Assembly: GCA_026129865.1 (NCBI GenBank)
Contig: JAHCHG010000002.1
Location: 308,096-372,095 of the forward strand
Reading direction: 5' to 3'
Origin: Pyrinomonadaceae bacterium
Lineage (GTDB): Bacteria; Acidobacteriota; Blastocatellia; Pyrinomonadales; Pyrinomonadaceae
Length of the DNA stretch: 64,000 nt
In this document: piece after piece, positions 33,549 through 44,955 of the stretch
How positions within the stretch are numbered: the stretch's first letter is position 1
Layout of the letters: each line of letters opens with the position of its first letter
Program-made: the position numbers and the translations under genes
The notes under the pieces: model-generated
Databases searched by the model: none
The model's input: only the letters and a program-made list of their open reading frames with translations
Told to the model about the DNA's origin: nothing

Positions 33549-34139
33549 TTATTTTTCTGAAGATATGATCTTACCTTTGTTATTTTGATAACGTTCGAGA
33601 ATTGACGAAACGTATGCGCGCGTCGAAGGAATATCGATCTTTGAAATAAATTCTTCCGCCGGCAAACGCGCTGCCTGTTCCTTCGACTGCGTCCATTGTT
33701 CGACGCGGCTCGCACCGGCGTTGTAGGCGGCAAGCGTCATTGCTGTTTCCGCCGGATAATCTCTGTAATTTGTTCGAAGCTTTTCAAGATACCAACAGCC
33801 GATCTGAATATTGCGCTTCGGATCGCGGATAAACTCAACGACATTTTCGGCAGTTTGTTTTTCAAATTCCTGAAACCCCGTTTCCTTCGCCCATTCGCGC
33901 GCAACCAGCGGCGTTACCTGCATCAGACCGATCTCATCCGCGGCGCCGATCTTCCACGCGCTGAAATATGTTTCTTCATAGATAACGCTCCAAACAAGCG
34001 CCGGATCGAGTTTGTAGATCTTTGCCTGGGTCGCGATCAGCGCGTCATACCGGTGTTTCCAATATTCATTGAAAAAATAGCCGCCGGAAACTGCGGCAAG
34101 CAAAACGATCAATGCTATCGAGAAGAAATAGCTTCGCAT
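33549..34139 (-). CDS. Lytic murein transglycosylase (SLT domain)
   Basis: A 196-residue envelope protein. One N-terminal hydrophobic helix (about residues 3-20) anchors or exports it. The SLT fold follows, with the catalytic glutamate in the YEETYFSAWKIGAADEIGLMQVTP segment and the closing LAAYNAGASRVEQW. It cleaves peptidoglycan glycan strands by family knowledge. The ATG at 34139 was chosen because it places the signal at the N-terminus; the frame opens 8 codons earlier. Confidence 0.88.
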   Translation of the reverse strand: MRSYFFSIALIVLLAAVSGGYFFNEYWKHRYDALIATQAKIYKLDPALVWSVIYEETYFSAWKIGAADEIGLMQVTPLVAREWAKETGFQEFEKQTAENVVEFIRDPKRNIQIGCWYLEKLRTNYRDYPAETAMTLAAYNAGASRVEQWTQSKEQAARLPAEEFISKIDIPSTRAYVSSILERYQNNKGKIISSEK

Positions 34140-34210
34140 TATTGGGGGTTGTTCGCTGAACAAATCAGACGGCAGCAGATACCGTTAGTCAATCTCCGGC
34201 ATTTGCTCCA

Positions 34211-34414
34211 TCAAGAAACGTCTTTGACTGTTCGATTTTTCTTCGACCTTTGCTTTTCTTCGTCGGGCAGGGAAAGGTCATATTGCTCCGAGCTGACGGC
34301 AAACGAGCCGGATCTTACCCTTTCGGCAAAAAGGTCGACATCGTAATCGGCTTCACGCGCCATGTCTTCGCGTATTTTCAGCAGCGCTTCTAAAAAAATC
34401 GGGCGTCTGTACAT
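34211..34414 (-). CDS. Small protein, probable antitoxin of the PIN gene next to it
   Basis: A 67-residue hydrophilic protein. The pattern P-x-x-x-E-x-L-x-x-I-R-E-x-M-A-x-E-x-x-Y-D-V resembles small proteins commonly encoded beside PIN-domain toxins. The C-terminal half is charged and probably disordered. It lies 63 bases downstream of the PIN gene on the same strand, so the order is toxin first, antitoxin second. The role is inferred from the neighbour and length. Confidence 0.5.
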   Translation of the reverse strand: MYRRPIFLEALLKIREDMAREADYDVDLFAERVRSGSFAVSSEQYDLSLPDEEKQRSKKNRTVKDVS

Positions 34415-34477
34415 CTTAGATACAATTGTTCAATGGTTTGTGAGAATCGTCAACTCTCGAAGTTTCCGAGCACTCGA

Positions 34478-34939
34478 TTAAAGACTGTGAACTAAAAATT
34501 CAGGAGTGACGATCGCAGGTGAAAAGAATCCCGCCGCGGTATTAAAAAGTCTTATTCGCGCTTGCTTTCGAACGTTTGCGATATGCCCGAAGTTCCAAGT
34601 AACGAGATAATCGATCTTATGAAACGACGCGAGCGCAACATGAACCGCATCCGACAAATATTTACGGTGAAAAATTCCCCGCGAAATATATCCTTCCGCA
34701 AGTATCGCAACTTCTTCTGAAAGTTCGAGTTGTTTTAGAGGTTTTACCAACTTGAGATAACCGGTTCGATGAGGTTCGGAAACCCTTGAGATCTCGCTGT
34801 CGACCAGAAGCGAGCTGTACGCATCGTATTCGGACAACTCGTGTTCCCACCAGCGGATCGTCAGATCGCGGCGAAACGGGTCTCCGTTGTCCAGATATGC
34901 TCCGACAACCGATGTTTCCAAATACAAGCTTAATTTCAT
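34478..34939 (-). CDS. PIN domain ribonuclease, probable VapC-like toxin
   Basis: A 153-residue PIN-domain protein. The N-terminal strand LYLETSVVGAYLD carries E8 where aspartate is usual. Further acidic positions follow in LLVDSEISRV and LSDAVHVALAS, and the late LVTWNFGHI strand is typical of the family. It is probably an RNase toxin with the 67-residue protein at 34211-34414 as partner. The aspartate-to-glutamate change at the first metal ligand is seen in many relatives, so activity remains possible. Confidence 0.75.
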   Translation of the reverse strand: MKLSLYLETSVVGAYLDNGDPFRRDLTIRWWEHELSEYDAYSSLLVDSEISRVSEPHRTGYLKLVKPLKQLELSEEVAILAEGYISRGIFHRKYLSDAVHVALASFHKIDYLVTWNFGHIANVRKQARIRLFNTAAGFFSPAIVTPEFLVHSL

Positions 34940-35011
34940 CTTTTCGTCTCAAGTTCCCGGATCAGAGTTTGTAAAAGATCTTCCGATCAAGGTTGAAACA
35001 AAAATCTGACC

Positions 35012-36589
35012 TTATTTGTCGTTGGGAACAAATATTACTCTTGAATTTTCAAAATCAAATGTCAACCTGTAATCTTTTAGGAAATTTCCACCTAAAATTC
35101 CAGCCTGTTCAAAGCCCGACGCTTCATTGATCATATCCAGATCGAGCGCAACGGCACGGATGCTTTGCCGGGTATGCGGTCCAACGGTCAAACGCGGAAG
35201 CATATATGAAGGAACATTTTCTGTTATTCCGGCAGCGCCGATAACCCGCATCGTTTCATCGAGCGTAAAACCGGCAACTTCTTTTGTGCTCGCAAGATCG
35301 TCGGAAATTACGGAAATACTTGCACCGGTGTCGACGATAAAATTTAGGCTGTTTTCAACGCCTTCGAGCTGTACCTGACCACTCAAAAAACCGCTCGAGG
35401 TAAGCCGCAGCGGAAGAGAAAGCTCTTCAGTTTCCGACGATTTTTCCTTTTTCTGATTTCGACGCTCGAGCGAAAATGTAAGGTTTCCGTAATCTACCGT
35501 GGTTAAAAATTTCGAGATCAACGAAATCCCGATGTACCCGTCAACCGTTTGCGATCCGTGATGAAACTCCCGTATATAAACGGGAACATTTCGAACACGA
35601 ACATCGCCGATGTCAACTTTTTTCAAAAAACCGTAAACAATGTCAAATTTGCCGTCGCCGCCGAGCGCGCGCGCCTGACCTCCGCGGGTTACGGCTTTGA
35701 TCTTCAAGCGCTCCGCTGTTTCATTTGAAATAACCGAGATCGACGATCCGGTGTCGAGTACGAACCTAAGCGTTTCGTCGCCGCCGTTTACTTTTACTTC
35801 GACCACCGGTCGATTTCCGACAAGACTGAACGGAACTGTTGTGGATTCTGCTCCGCCCATTTTATATAGCGATTCTTTGATATCTAGGTATCGAAGGAAT
35901 CTGATTAGCCCCTTAATCCTTTCGCGCCGGTCGTCATCGTTCTGCATTGCGACGCTCAGAAAGCGTTCATAAGCCTGTGCCGCTTCCTTGTATTTTTCAG
36001 CGCGCGCGGAAACCTGACCGAGAGCAAAGTAAAAATCGGGCTCGTTCGATTCAAGATAAACTGCTTCTCGAAGTTTTTCTAAGCTCTCTTTGATCTTGTT
36101 CTCATAAAAATCGATCATCCCGAGCCCTGCCCACGCGAGAGCTTCGCCGCGATCGAGAAAAATCGCATTAGTGAATGAAAGGCGGGCGCTTTCAAATTCT
36201 CCGGCGCTCAAAAGAGTACCGCCGAGTACCGCGAAGGCGTATGAGTTCTTCGGTTCGATCTGCGCGATATTCAGCGATATTTTGTAAGCTTCATTTATTT
36301 TACGCTGCTGCAGAAGAACGTAAGCCAAAAGTAATTTCGACTTACTTTTGTCGGGTTCGATCTTGATCAGGCGGCGAAGGATTTTTTCGGCTTCCGCCAT
36401 TTGTCCCTGCCGTTTTAGCTTTTCCGCCTTCTTAAGCAGATCCCGCGGATCTTCAATATCCTTTTGATTTGTGTCGTCGAATGCAAAACCTGCAATAACA
36501 AAAGAAAAGATCAGCAGCGCAGAGGAAAGCGGAAGCTTCAGCGCACCAATTACGTCAAATGACCAAATGCCGGCTCGTCGAAATCGCAT
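35012..36589 (-). CDS. Exported TPR protein with two retropepsin-like aspartic protease modules
   Basis: A 525-residue protein. An N-terminal hydrophobic signal (about residues 17-37) is followed by four or five TPR units (about 45-215). Two successive retropepsin-like modules come next. Module 1 (about 255-380) has FVLDTGSSISVIS with D279, and module 2 (about 395-525) has FIVDTGASISVIS with D420. Each ends in a hydrophobic-glycine segment (GYIGISLISKF, AGILGGNFLKDY). Retropepsins need two DTG loops, and here both are on one chain, as in pepsins. It is probably a periplasmic protease; its target is unknown. It stands alone between the PIN gene and the glycosylase gene. Confidence 0.85.
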   Translation of the reverse strand: MRFRRAGIWSFDVIGALKLPLSSALLIFSFVIAGFAFDDTNQKDIEDPRDLLKKAEKLKRQGQMAEAEKILRRLIKIEPDKSKSKLLLAYVLLQQRKINEAYKISLNIAQIEPKNSYAFAVLGGTLLSAGEFESARLSFTNAIFLDRGEALAWAGLGMIDFYENKIKESLEKLREAVYLESNEPDFYFALGQVSARAEKYKEAAQAYERFLSVAMQNDDDRRERIKGLIRFLRYLDIKESLYKMGGAESTTVPFSLVGNRPVVEVKVNGGDETLRFVLDTGSSISVISNETAERLKIKAVTRGGQARALGGDGKFDIVYGFLKKVDIGDVRVRNVPVYIREFHHGSQTVDGYIGISLISKFLTTVDYGNLTFSLERRNQKKEKSSETEELSLPLRLTSSGFLSGQVQLEGVENSLNFIVDTGASISVISDDLASTKEVAGFTLDETMRVIGAAGITENVPSYMLPRLTVGPHTRQSIRAVALDLDMINEASGFEQAGILGGNFLKDYRLTFDFENSRVIFVPNDK

Positions 36590-36620
36590 AAAGTTTTCCT
36601 CCTGCTGATCTTGTTTTCGG

Positions 36621-37289
36621 TTATTTTAATATTTCGCCCGTCTTTAATGACCAAAGAACCAGGTCCAGCTCGTCGAAATCAATCTTAAGCGTCAGGGCTA
36701 AATCTTTTAAAGCTTTTTCAAGGCTTAGATACCTCGAACGCGTATTTGGTGGCTTTACGTCCGAAATTATTTTTAATTCGAACATGCAATTCAAAACGTG
36801 CTTATCAAGAATGGCATATCCGGAAAAACCGATATTTCTCAAATAATGGCTCGCTTCCTTGTAACCGAGTCCCTTTATGCCTTTTTCTTTGGCAAGCCAA
36901 TCCCGCCGCTGAAGATCGCAATCAAAACTTTGCAACGTCCTACGAATCTCCATCCGGCAATGTTCAGTGAGGAAATCCCTCGACGCGACGATATAACGCG
37001 ATCTTGCGTTGGGATAACGGTGAACGCCGACCAATGCCTGTGTTAATTCTTCAAGCGAACCGGTCATCAAAAGCGGTCGCACTGCTTCGATAGCGCGCAA
37101 GCCCATCTTCGCCGAACAGCCGCCGGTAAAAAAGCAAAACACCATTTCTTCCCAAAGCCGGAGATCGTCGCCGTTTTGCCGGATCGCGCGAAATTCCGAG
37201 AGTTTCGCGCGTATTTCGTCATATCTTTTTATGTGATTATCGCGGATCGCGTCGAGCGATAATGGTTCTGTGATCTTTCGCATTGTCAC
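36621..37289 (-). CDS. N-glycosylase/DNA lyase, Ogg2-type 8-oxoguanine glycosylase
   Basis: A 222-residue HhH-GPD base-excision enzyme. The helix-hairpin-helix and active site read KGLGYKEASHYLRNIGF with the catalytic lysine K144, followed by AILDKHVL with D162. The N-terminal LSEFRAIRQNGDDLRLWEEMVFCFFTGGCSAKMG is also typical of the archaeal Ogg family. It should excise 8-oxoguanine and nick the strand. A start at 37283 is equally possible. It is the first gene of the minus-strand stretch and divergent from dacB. Confidence 0.85.
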   Translation of the reverse strand: MTMRKITEPLSLDAIRDNHIKRYDEIRAKLSEFRAIRQNGDDLRLWEEMVFCFFTGGCSAKMGLRAIEAVRPLLMTGSLEELTQALVGVHRYPNARSRYIVASRDFLTEHCRMEIRRTLQSFDCDLQRRDWLAKEKGIKGLGYKEASHYLRNIGFSGYAILDKHVLNCMFELKIISDVKPPNTRSRYLSLEKALKDLALTLKIDFDELDLVLWSLKTGEILK

Positions 37290-37384
37290 AAAATATTATT
37301 TTGCCTGGGGTTTCGAATGTCAATCTATCCGGACCCGCGCCCGCCGGCAGAACGGAATTTTGCTTAAACTTTGGGAAAAAAGCT

Positions 37385-37412
37385 TTCACAAAATCGCCCG
37401 ATCGTGTATAAC
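37385..37412 (+). promoter_or_regulatory. Candidate sigma-70-type promoter for the D,D-carboxypeptidase gene
   Basis: TTCACA at 37385-37390 and TATAAC at 37407-37412 are separated by 16 bases, five of six matches to each consensus box. It lies about 195 bases before the chosen ATG at 37608. Found by eye only. Confidence 0.35.
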
Positions 37413-37607
37413 TAAATAGGATTGCTGCTATAAGAAATCGTTAATGCTGACATCCAATCTTTCTTAATTGACATCGAAGAAATGCTGCTGAAAGAGGTGA
37501 TGCAGGCGCAACTTGATTCGAATCGGTATTTTTATGATATACTTTTTAGCACGTTCGAAAGAACGGTCAAAAAAATCATCCTTCCAGAGAAGATTATCCA
37601 AACTACT

Positions 37608-38993
37608 ATGAAGAAAATATTTACATCTACTGGGCTAGTGTTGTTTACCGCTTTAATTGCGATCGGTTTTGTTCTTCCGACCGAACTCCGGGCTCAACAA
37701 AAACCGCTCCTTCAGCCGATAGTAGTTGTAACTGATAAGACTGCCGCAATTCCGACGGCGACACCGTTAATTAAGAAGACCGGGGTTTCATCGCCGATAG
37801 CCCGAAAAACTTCGATAGCGGCGTTAAGCGATGTCAATATTCCCGGCTATTCGGGTGTTTTAATTGAAAGCCTGGACGGACGGGTCGTCGTTGAAGATAA
37901 CTCGGAGGAAGCATTCAATCCGGCTTCGAATGTAAAGATCGCAACTGCTTACGCAGTCTTGAAGGTATTTGGTCCGGATTTCCGGTTTCCGACTCATGTT
38001 TGGACAGACGGTCAGATCGATAATTCGACGGGAACACTCTACGGAAACCTGTATGTTTCCGGTCGTGATCCTATTTTTAATTACGAACACGCGGTGATGA
38101 TCGCTCACGAACTTAACCGTTTGGGAATAAAGACGGTAAATGGCGATCTTATCGTAACCGGCGATTTTGTAATGAATTACAACGCCAATGCACAGCGCGC
38201 GGGAAATAATCTTTACGCAACATTGGACCCGGCAAAACGCAGTTCGGCTGCAACCCGCGCCTGGACGAACTTTTTGATCAATTCGGTAAAGCTTAGCCAG
38301 ATCACACAAGTTCCGGGAGTTTCGATCAGCGGTTCAATGTATGTTCAGACCGTTCCGAACACGGCTAAACTTTTATTTTCACACGAATCCGCGCCGATGC
38401 GGGCGATCGTCAAAGCAACACTTTGCTATTCGAACAACTTTTTATCGGAACGACTCGGCGACATGCTCGGCGGTCATTACGCGGTCGCGCGAATTGTTCA
38501 CCTAAATGCAAATGTCGCACCGGAAGATTTCATTCTCGCCTCATCGAGCGGTCTCGGAGTTAATCGCGTTACGCCGCGCGCAATGATGAGTTTGCTGAGA
38601 GCATTTCGAAACGATCTTGCACGAATGGACATGACCTTTGCGGATATTATGCCGGTTGCAGGTATCGATCGGGGAACGTTGGAAGGCAGATTCGACAGCG
38701 ATTTTGCCCGCGGCAGTGTAGTCGGCAAAACCGGAACTCTCGGAAGAACCGATGGCGGCGTCAGCACACTTGCCGGTGAGATCCAGACTAAAAGCGGAAA
38801 ACTCCTGTTCGTGATCTTTAACCAGCGCGGCGGCGTTCGTTCGTTTAGAAATTTCCAAAATTCATTTGTGTCGCTCGTTCAAAGCCAACTCGGCGGTGCA
38901 GATTCGCTTGGTTACGCACATATTCCGATCGACGTCCGACTTGCAACCTCGCGCGTTATTTATCCGAACAATCGTGACCGGCGCGTCGATTAA
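37608..38993 (+). CDS. dacB: D-alanyl-D-alanine carboxypeptidase, PBP4/DacB type (S13)
   Basis: A 461-residue exported penicillin-binding protein. The signal peptide spans about residues 1-29. The active-site triad of motifs is intact: SxxK as PASNVKIATA (S107, K110), SxN as CYSNNFLSE, and KTG as VGKTGTLGRTDGG. It trims or cross-cleaves peptidoglycan peptides in the periplasm. I chose the ATG at 37608 because it begins the signal peptide; the frame is open from 37482 but the extra 42 residues are not signal-like. A terminator follows at 39020, and murJ lies beyond it. Confidence 0.9.
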   Translation: MKKIFTSTGLVLFTALIAIGFVLPTELRAQQKPLLQPIVVVTDKTAAIPTATPLIKKTGVSSPIARKTSIAALSDVNIPGYSGVLIESLDGRVVVEDNSEEAFNPASNVKIATAYAVLKVFGPDFRFPTHVWTDGQIDNSTGTLYGNLYVSGRDPIFNYEHAVMIAHELNRLGIKTVNGDLIVTGDFVMNYNANAQRAGNNLYATLDPAKRSSAATRAWTNFLINSVKLSQITQVPGVSISGSMYVQTVPNTAKLLFSHESAPMRAIVKATLCYSNNFLSERLGDMLGGHYAVARIVHLNANVAPEDFILASSSGLGVNRVTPRAMMSLLRAFRNDLARMDMTFADIMPVAGIDRGTLEGRFDSDFARGSVVGKTGTLGRTDGGVSTLAGEIQTKSGKLLFVIFNQRGGVRSFRNFQNSFVSLVQSQLGGADSLGYAHIPIDVRLATSRVIYPNNRDRRVD

Positions 38994-39019
38994 TCAAATT
39001 CTGTAGTTTTTTAGATACT

Positions 39020-39055
39020 GGAGACGATCTTGTTTGAGATCGGCTCCTTTTTCTT
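39020..39055 (+). terminator. Intrinsic terminator between dacB and murJ
   Basis: GGAG plus CGATCT (39020-39030) pairs with AGATCG plus CTCC (39037-39047), with one A-G mismatch in the stem. A T-rich run follows (39048-39058). It lies 26 bases past the carboxypeptidase stop. Confidence 0.75.
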
Positions 39056-39116
39056 TTTCAACTTGAAAAACCGTTGTTGAAACTGCAAACTTTGCGTTTG
39101 GAATTTTGCAAAATAA

Positions 39117-40862
39117 ATGAACGAACTCGAAAAGACAGAACCTGCGTCCGAAACTCCCGAAGAATTAGCCGAACCTTCGGTCTCCGATGACTCATTGACT
39201 CCGCAGCCGATAACGAAACAAAAAAGTGTAGCCAGATCTGCCGGAATAGTTTCGATCGCCGTAATGTTTTCGCGCGTTTTGGGTTTGGTTCGCGAAATGG
39301 TTTTCGCGAATTTTTTCGGAGCCGGCGTGTTGAACGATGCGTTTCAAGTCGCGTTCAGAATTCCAAATGTGCTGCGCGACCTCTTCGCCGAAGGCGCGCT
39401 TTCCGCCGCATTTGTTAAAGTCTTTACCGATTATCAAATCCTGAAAAGTGAGGAAGAAGCCTGGAAATTGGCGAGTTTGGTGCTAAATGCGTTAGTCGTC
39501 GTGCTGAGCGTCATCACCATCATCGGAATCATATTCTCGCCGCAGATCGTCGGTTTGATCGCCGACGGCTTTTCGCCCGAGAAAGCCGCGCTTGCGACGA
39601 CCCTGACGCGGATAATGTTCCCGTATATCCTGTTCGTTGCAATGGCGGCGCTGGCAATGGGCGTTTTGAATACGAAAGGAAATTTTGGGGTTCCGGCGTC
39701 GGCGTCGACGGTTTTTAACATCACTTCGATTTTTCTCGGTCTCGGCATCGCATATTGGCTCAGCGGCGGGGGCTGGGAGAAAACTGAAAAGGGCGCATTT
39801 CCCGGCGACGCCGCACAATGGGCGATAATCGGAATGTCGATCGGAACATTGATCGCCGGTGCGTCGCAGTTTTTAATGCAGGTCCCGTCGCTTTTGCGAA
39901 TCGGTTTCCGATTTTCGCCGGTTTTAAGTTTTGCCGATGAAGGCGTCCGCAAAGTCGCTCGTTTGATGGCGCCCGCGATCATCGGAACGTCCGCCGTGCA
40001 GATCAATGTTCTGGTCAATACGTACTTCGTTACTGACATAAACGGCGGCGTTTCATGGCTCGGATACGCATTTCGGTTGATGCAGTTCCCTATCGGCGTT
40101 TTCGGAGTTGCGATCGGAACCGCTTCAATTCCGGTGCTGTCGCGTTTAGCCAGTCAGCAAAATTTCGCAGAATTTCGAAACAGTCTTTCGTCTTCCATCA
40201 AACTCGTTTTTCTATTGACGCTGCCTTCGGCTTGCGGGCTGGTCGTGCTCGGTGAACCGATAATTCGACTCATTTACGAACGCGGCGCCTTTACCGCTGC
40301 GGACGTTCCGATGACGGCGTACGCGCTTGCCGCTTATTCGATCGGCTTGACTGGTTATGCCGCGATAAAGATCCTGTCGCCTGCTTTCTACGCGCTCGAC
40401 AGTGCAAAGGTCCCAATGGTGATCGGGCTCTTTTCGATCGCGGTAAATTTTGTCGCGTGTTATTTCTTTATGGAGCTGTTTTCAAATTATGGTGTTTCGC
40501 CGGAATATCCCGACGGCTACGGTCATGTCGGCGTTGCACTCGCTACATCTTCCGTCGCGCTGGTCAATTTTTTCGCGCTGGCATTTATGATGAAAAGAAA
40601 GATCGACCGCATAAACGGCGGCGAGATCTTTTCATCTTTCCTGAGAATAGCCGCTGCGTCTGCGGTAATGTCGGTCGTAGCTTATTTTTCCTACAAATTT
40701 CTCGCCGGGAATTTGGGGGTTTCGGGTTTTGGAGTAAAATTAGTAGAAGTCTTTCTGCCGATCGGACTTGCCGCTATTGCTTTTTTGATTTCGGCGAAAC
40801 TGATGGGTGTGAACGAACTTAATCAGTTCGTCAACGCAATTTCCAGGAAATTAAAGAGATAA
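39117..40862 (+). CDS. murJ: Lipid II flippase MurJ
   Basis: A 581-residue inner-membrane protein with about 14 hydrophobic helices after an acidic, proline-rich N-terminal tail (residues 1-38). The MurJ start is clear: KSVARSAGIVSIAVMFSRVLGLVREMVFANFFGAG. It is followed by FRIPNVLRDLFAEGALSAAFVKVF. By family knowledge it moves lipid II across the membrane for peptidoglycan assembly. It follows the PBP4-type gene after a terminator, so both are cell-wall genes but probably separate units. Confidence 0.95.
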   Translation: MNELEKTEPASETPEELAEPSVSDDSLTPQPITKQKSVARSAGIVSIAVMFSRVLGLVREMVFANFFGAGVLNDAFQVAFRIPNVLRDLFAEGALSAAFVKVFTDYQILKSEEEAWKLASLVLNALVVVLSVITIIGIIFSPQIVGLIADGFSPEKAALATTLTRIMFPYILFVAMAALAMGVLNTKGNFGVPASASTVFNITSIFLGLGIAYWLSGGGWEKTEKGAFPGDAAQWAIIGMSIGTLIAGASQFLMQVPSLLRIGFRFSPVLSFADEGVRKVARLMAPAIIGTSAVQINVLVNTYFVTDINGGVSWLGYAFRLMQFPIGVFGVAIGTASIPVLSRLASQQNFAEFRNSLSSSIKLVFLLTLPSACGLVVLGEPIIRLIYERGAFTAADVPMTAYALAAYSIGLTGYAAIKILSPAFYALDSAKVPMVIGLFSIAVNFVACYFFMELFSNYGVSPEYPDGYGHVGVALATSSVALVNFFALAFMMKRKIDRINGGEIFSSFLRIAAASAVMSVVAYFSYKFLAGNLGVSGFGVKLVEVFLPIGLAAIAFLISAKLMGVNELNQFVNAISRKLKR

Positions 40863-41048
40863 CTTTTCAGAGTAGATAGAAGATGAAAGCTAATAGATCT
40901 AACTTGATTGCAATCTAGCATCTCTTATCTATTTGAGAATTTATCCGTTGTACTTCTGTCTTCATGCGAAGTTTTCAACTTTTCTAGAGGACATACAATG
41001 AGTTTCCTTAAATCGACATCGAATTTTTCATTGTCGCCGGGAAGGCTC

Positions 41049-43076
<2,028 letters not shown>

Positions 43077-43133
43077 TCAGATCGTGCCGATCCAACGGGT
43101 TCCGCTGTTCCGGATTCGTTGCCGAATCCATCC

Positions 43134-44156
43134 TTATCGGTTCATAAATTTCGCGATCAATTGGTGAAAATGATGCGTTCCCTTTTCTTTCGAAGGCGAA
43201 TATCTGCCTTTGTCGTAAAACCGCGAATTGATACCTTTTTGAACGGCTTCGACGACTTTTTGATCTTCCAGTTCAACCGTGTGAAGGTCCGCCCCGGCGC
43301 CCTGTTTCGGATTTGATCGGTCGTTGACAAACGTCAAATAAGAAACCGTTGTTCGATCTCTTTTTTCAGGCTTTACAATATTTATCGACAATCCCCATGG
43401 ATAAAAGTTAAACATCAGATTGGGGAAAATAAAAAAATATTGCGCGGCTACGTTTCCTTCAGGGTCGAATCCGGTTTGCAAACTTGAATAAGAAAACGTC
43501 TCGGTCGCATAACTTCCATAATCTAATGCGTCGTTCAACCCTTGATGAACGAACGGGATATGAAAACCTTCGAGATAATTTTCGCAATAAAGCGCCCAAT
43601 GCGCCGCGACGCGATAATCTTTCGCCGATTCGAATTTTAGATTTTCAAAGTCGAAATTTTCGAGCTTTTCATTAATCACGCCGACAAATTCCTTCAACGG
43701 CGCTATCGGATCGATCGATGCGAAAATAAAATTTTTCCAGATACCGAACGGGATCTTTGTCAGATCGTCCTTCGAACTCGGAAAGTTCGCGACATCTTCA
43801 AATTCCGGCATCGAAAGAAATTTTCCGTTCAGATCGAAACGCCTGCCGTGATATCTGCATCTGATTCCCGTCGCATCGCAAGGATCGTCGATCAAAATGT
43901 TGCCGCGGTGCGTGCAGACGTTTGAAAGACAATTGAACCCGGCGCTGTTTTTTGTAATCAAGACCGGTTCGTCGAGAAAATCAGGCAAAATGATCTGGGG
44001 TTTTAATTTCTCGATCTCGTCTGTTGCACAGACCAGCTGCCAGCTTCGTGCGAAGATCTTATCTTTTGATCGTTCGAAATTGCGCTTGTCCGTGTAAAAA
44101 ATGGACGGAAGCGTTTCGGCTTTTCGAATGTCGGAATCGATCGTGAAATTATGCAT
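43134..44156 (-). CDS. Rieske-type aromatic ring-hydroxylating oxygenase, large subunit-like
   Basis: A 340-residue oxygenase. The Rieske cluster ligands are C81-x-H83 and C100-x2-H103. The catalytic domain has CENYLEGFHIPFVH with iron ligands H199 and H204. The family includes choline/glycine-betaine and carnitine monooxygenases as well as aromatic dioxygenases; the substrate is not clear here. No small subunit or reductase gene is adjacent, so electrons must come from elsewhere. Confidence 0.87.
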   Translation of the reverse strand: MHNFTIDSDIRKAETLPSIFYTDKRNFERSKDKIFARSWQLVCATDEIEKLKPQIILPDFLDEPVLITKNSAGFNCLSNVCTHRGNILIDDPCDATGIRCRYHGRRFDLNGKFLSMPEFEDVANFPSSKDDLTKIPFGIWKNFIFASIDPIAPLKEFVGVINEKLENFDFENLKFESAKDYRVAAHWALYCENYLEGFHIPFVHQGLNDALDYGSYATETFSYSSLQTGFDPEGNVAAQYFFIFPNLMFNFYPWGLSINIVKPEKRDRTTVSYLTFVNDRSNPKQGAGADLHTVELEDQKVVEAVQKGINSRFYDKGRYSPSKEKGTHHFHQLIAKFMNR

Positions 44157-44211
44157 TTAAAATCGCCTTCACCAGCCTTTACAATGTTCTCACGAAAAAC
44201 GAACAGCTTTT

Positions 44212-44955
44212 TCAGCTCTTATAAAACAAATATTTCGGATGCTCGGTATCGCGCTGAAAGCCCTTGCAGATCAAACCGGCAGCAAATGCTTCCTGAAATT
44301 CGCGCTTGATCCGTTCCTGCTCCTGTTCCGCCTTTTTAATGTCCGATTCAAGCAGTTCGTTCCAACCGCTTGGAATTTCGATCGTCCGGACGACATCGCC
44401 GGCTTCGGTAAACTTTTCATTCTTTGAAAAAGCTAATGTTTTTTCGCTGTCTAACTCCCACTCGGCGTAAACTCGATCGCTTTCGAGATCTGCCTTCGCA
44501 CCGATAGTCGTAAATCCCGTACCGTAAAAGTTTGGAACATATTGCTTTATAACGGCTCCAAGCTTTTCCAGATTGAAAAAAGCGTTACGCGCCTGAACCG
44601 GCTGAAATGTCCATTTTATATAATTGACGCCGACGCTCGACGCTCTTTCACGCTGTGCCCACTTCATTGCGGCGCCGATCCCGAAGCTTTGATAATCTGG
44701 GTCAACGGCAGCCATGTGCGAATAAAACGCACGCTTATGCCCGGTGAACGACGGAACTGTAATCGTCAATCCGACTATCTTTTTGCCGTCATATGCACCG
44801 AGCGTAAAGCCGCCGGATTGTTTTGTGACCACAAGATGCCGCCGCGGAGAAACATCAATATCGGAGAACGAAAAAACACGGCGCTGCAGTTCCAGGCATT
44901 CGTCCATTTCCTCAAAAGTTTCGACTTCGCGGATCTCTATGTTTTGATTTCGCAT
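44212..44955 (-). CDS. GNAT family acetyltransferase
   Basis: A 247-residue GNAT protein. It has IREVETFEEMDECLELQRRVF at the N-terminus, the acyl-CoA-binding segment DPDYQSFGIGAAMKWAQRERA (about 95-115), and IKWTFQPVQARNAFFNLEKLGAV, which matches predicted GNAT-superfamily proteins of the YjhQ/COG3375 type. The last 50 residues are charged. The start at 44955 (MRNQNIE) places the fold at the N-terminus; the frame opens 26 codons earlier. The substrate is unknown. It lies 55 bases upstream of the Rieske gene. Confidence 0.8.
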   Translation of the reverse strand: MRNQNIEIREVETFEEMDECLELQRRVFSFSDIDVSPRRHLVVTKQSGGFTLGAYDGKKIVGLTITVPSFTGHKRAFYSHMAAVDPDYQSFGIGAAMKWAQRERASSVGVNYIKWTFQPVQARNAFFNLEKLGAVIKQYVPNFYGTGFTTIGAKADLESDRVYAEWELDSEKTLAFSKNEKFTEAGDVVRTIEIPSGWNELLESDIKKAEQEQERIKREFQEAFAAGLICKGFQRDTEHPKYLFYKS

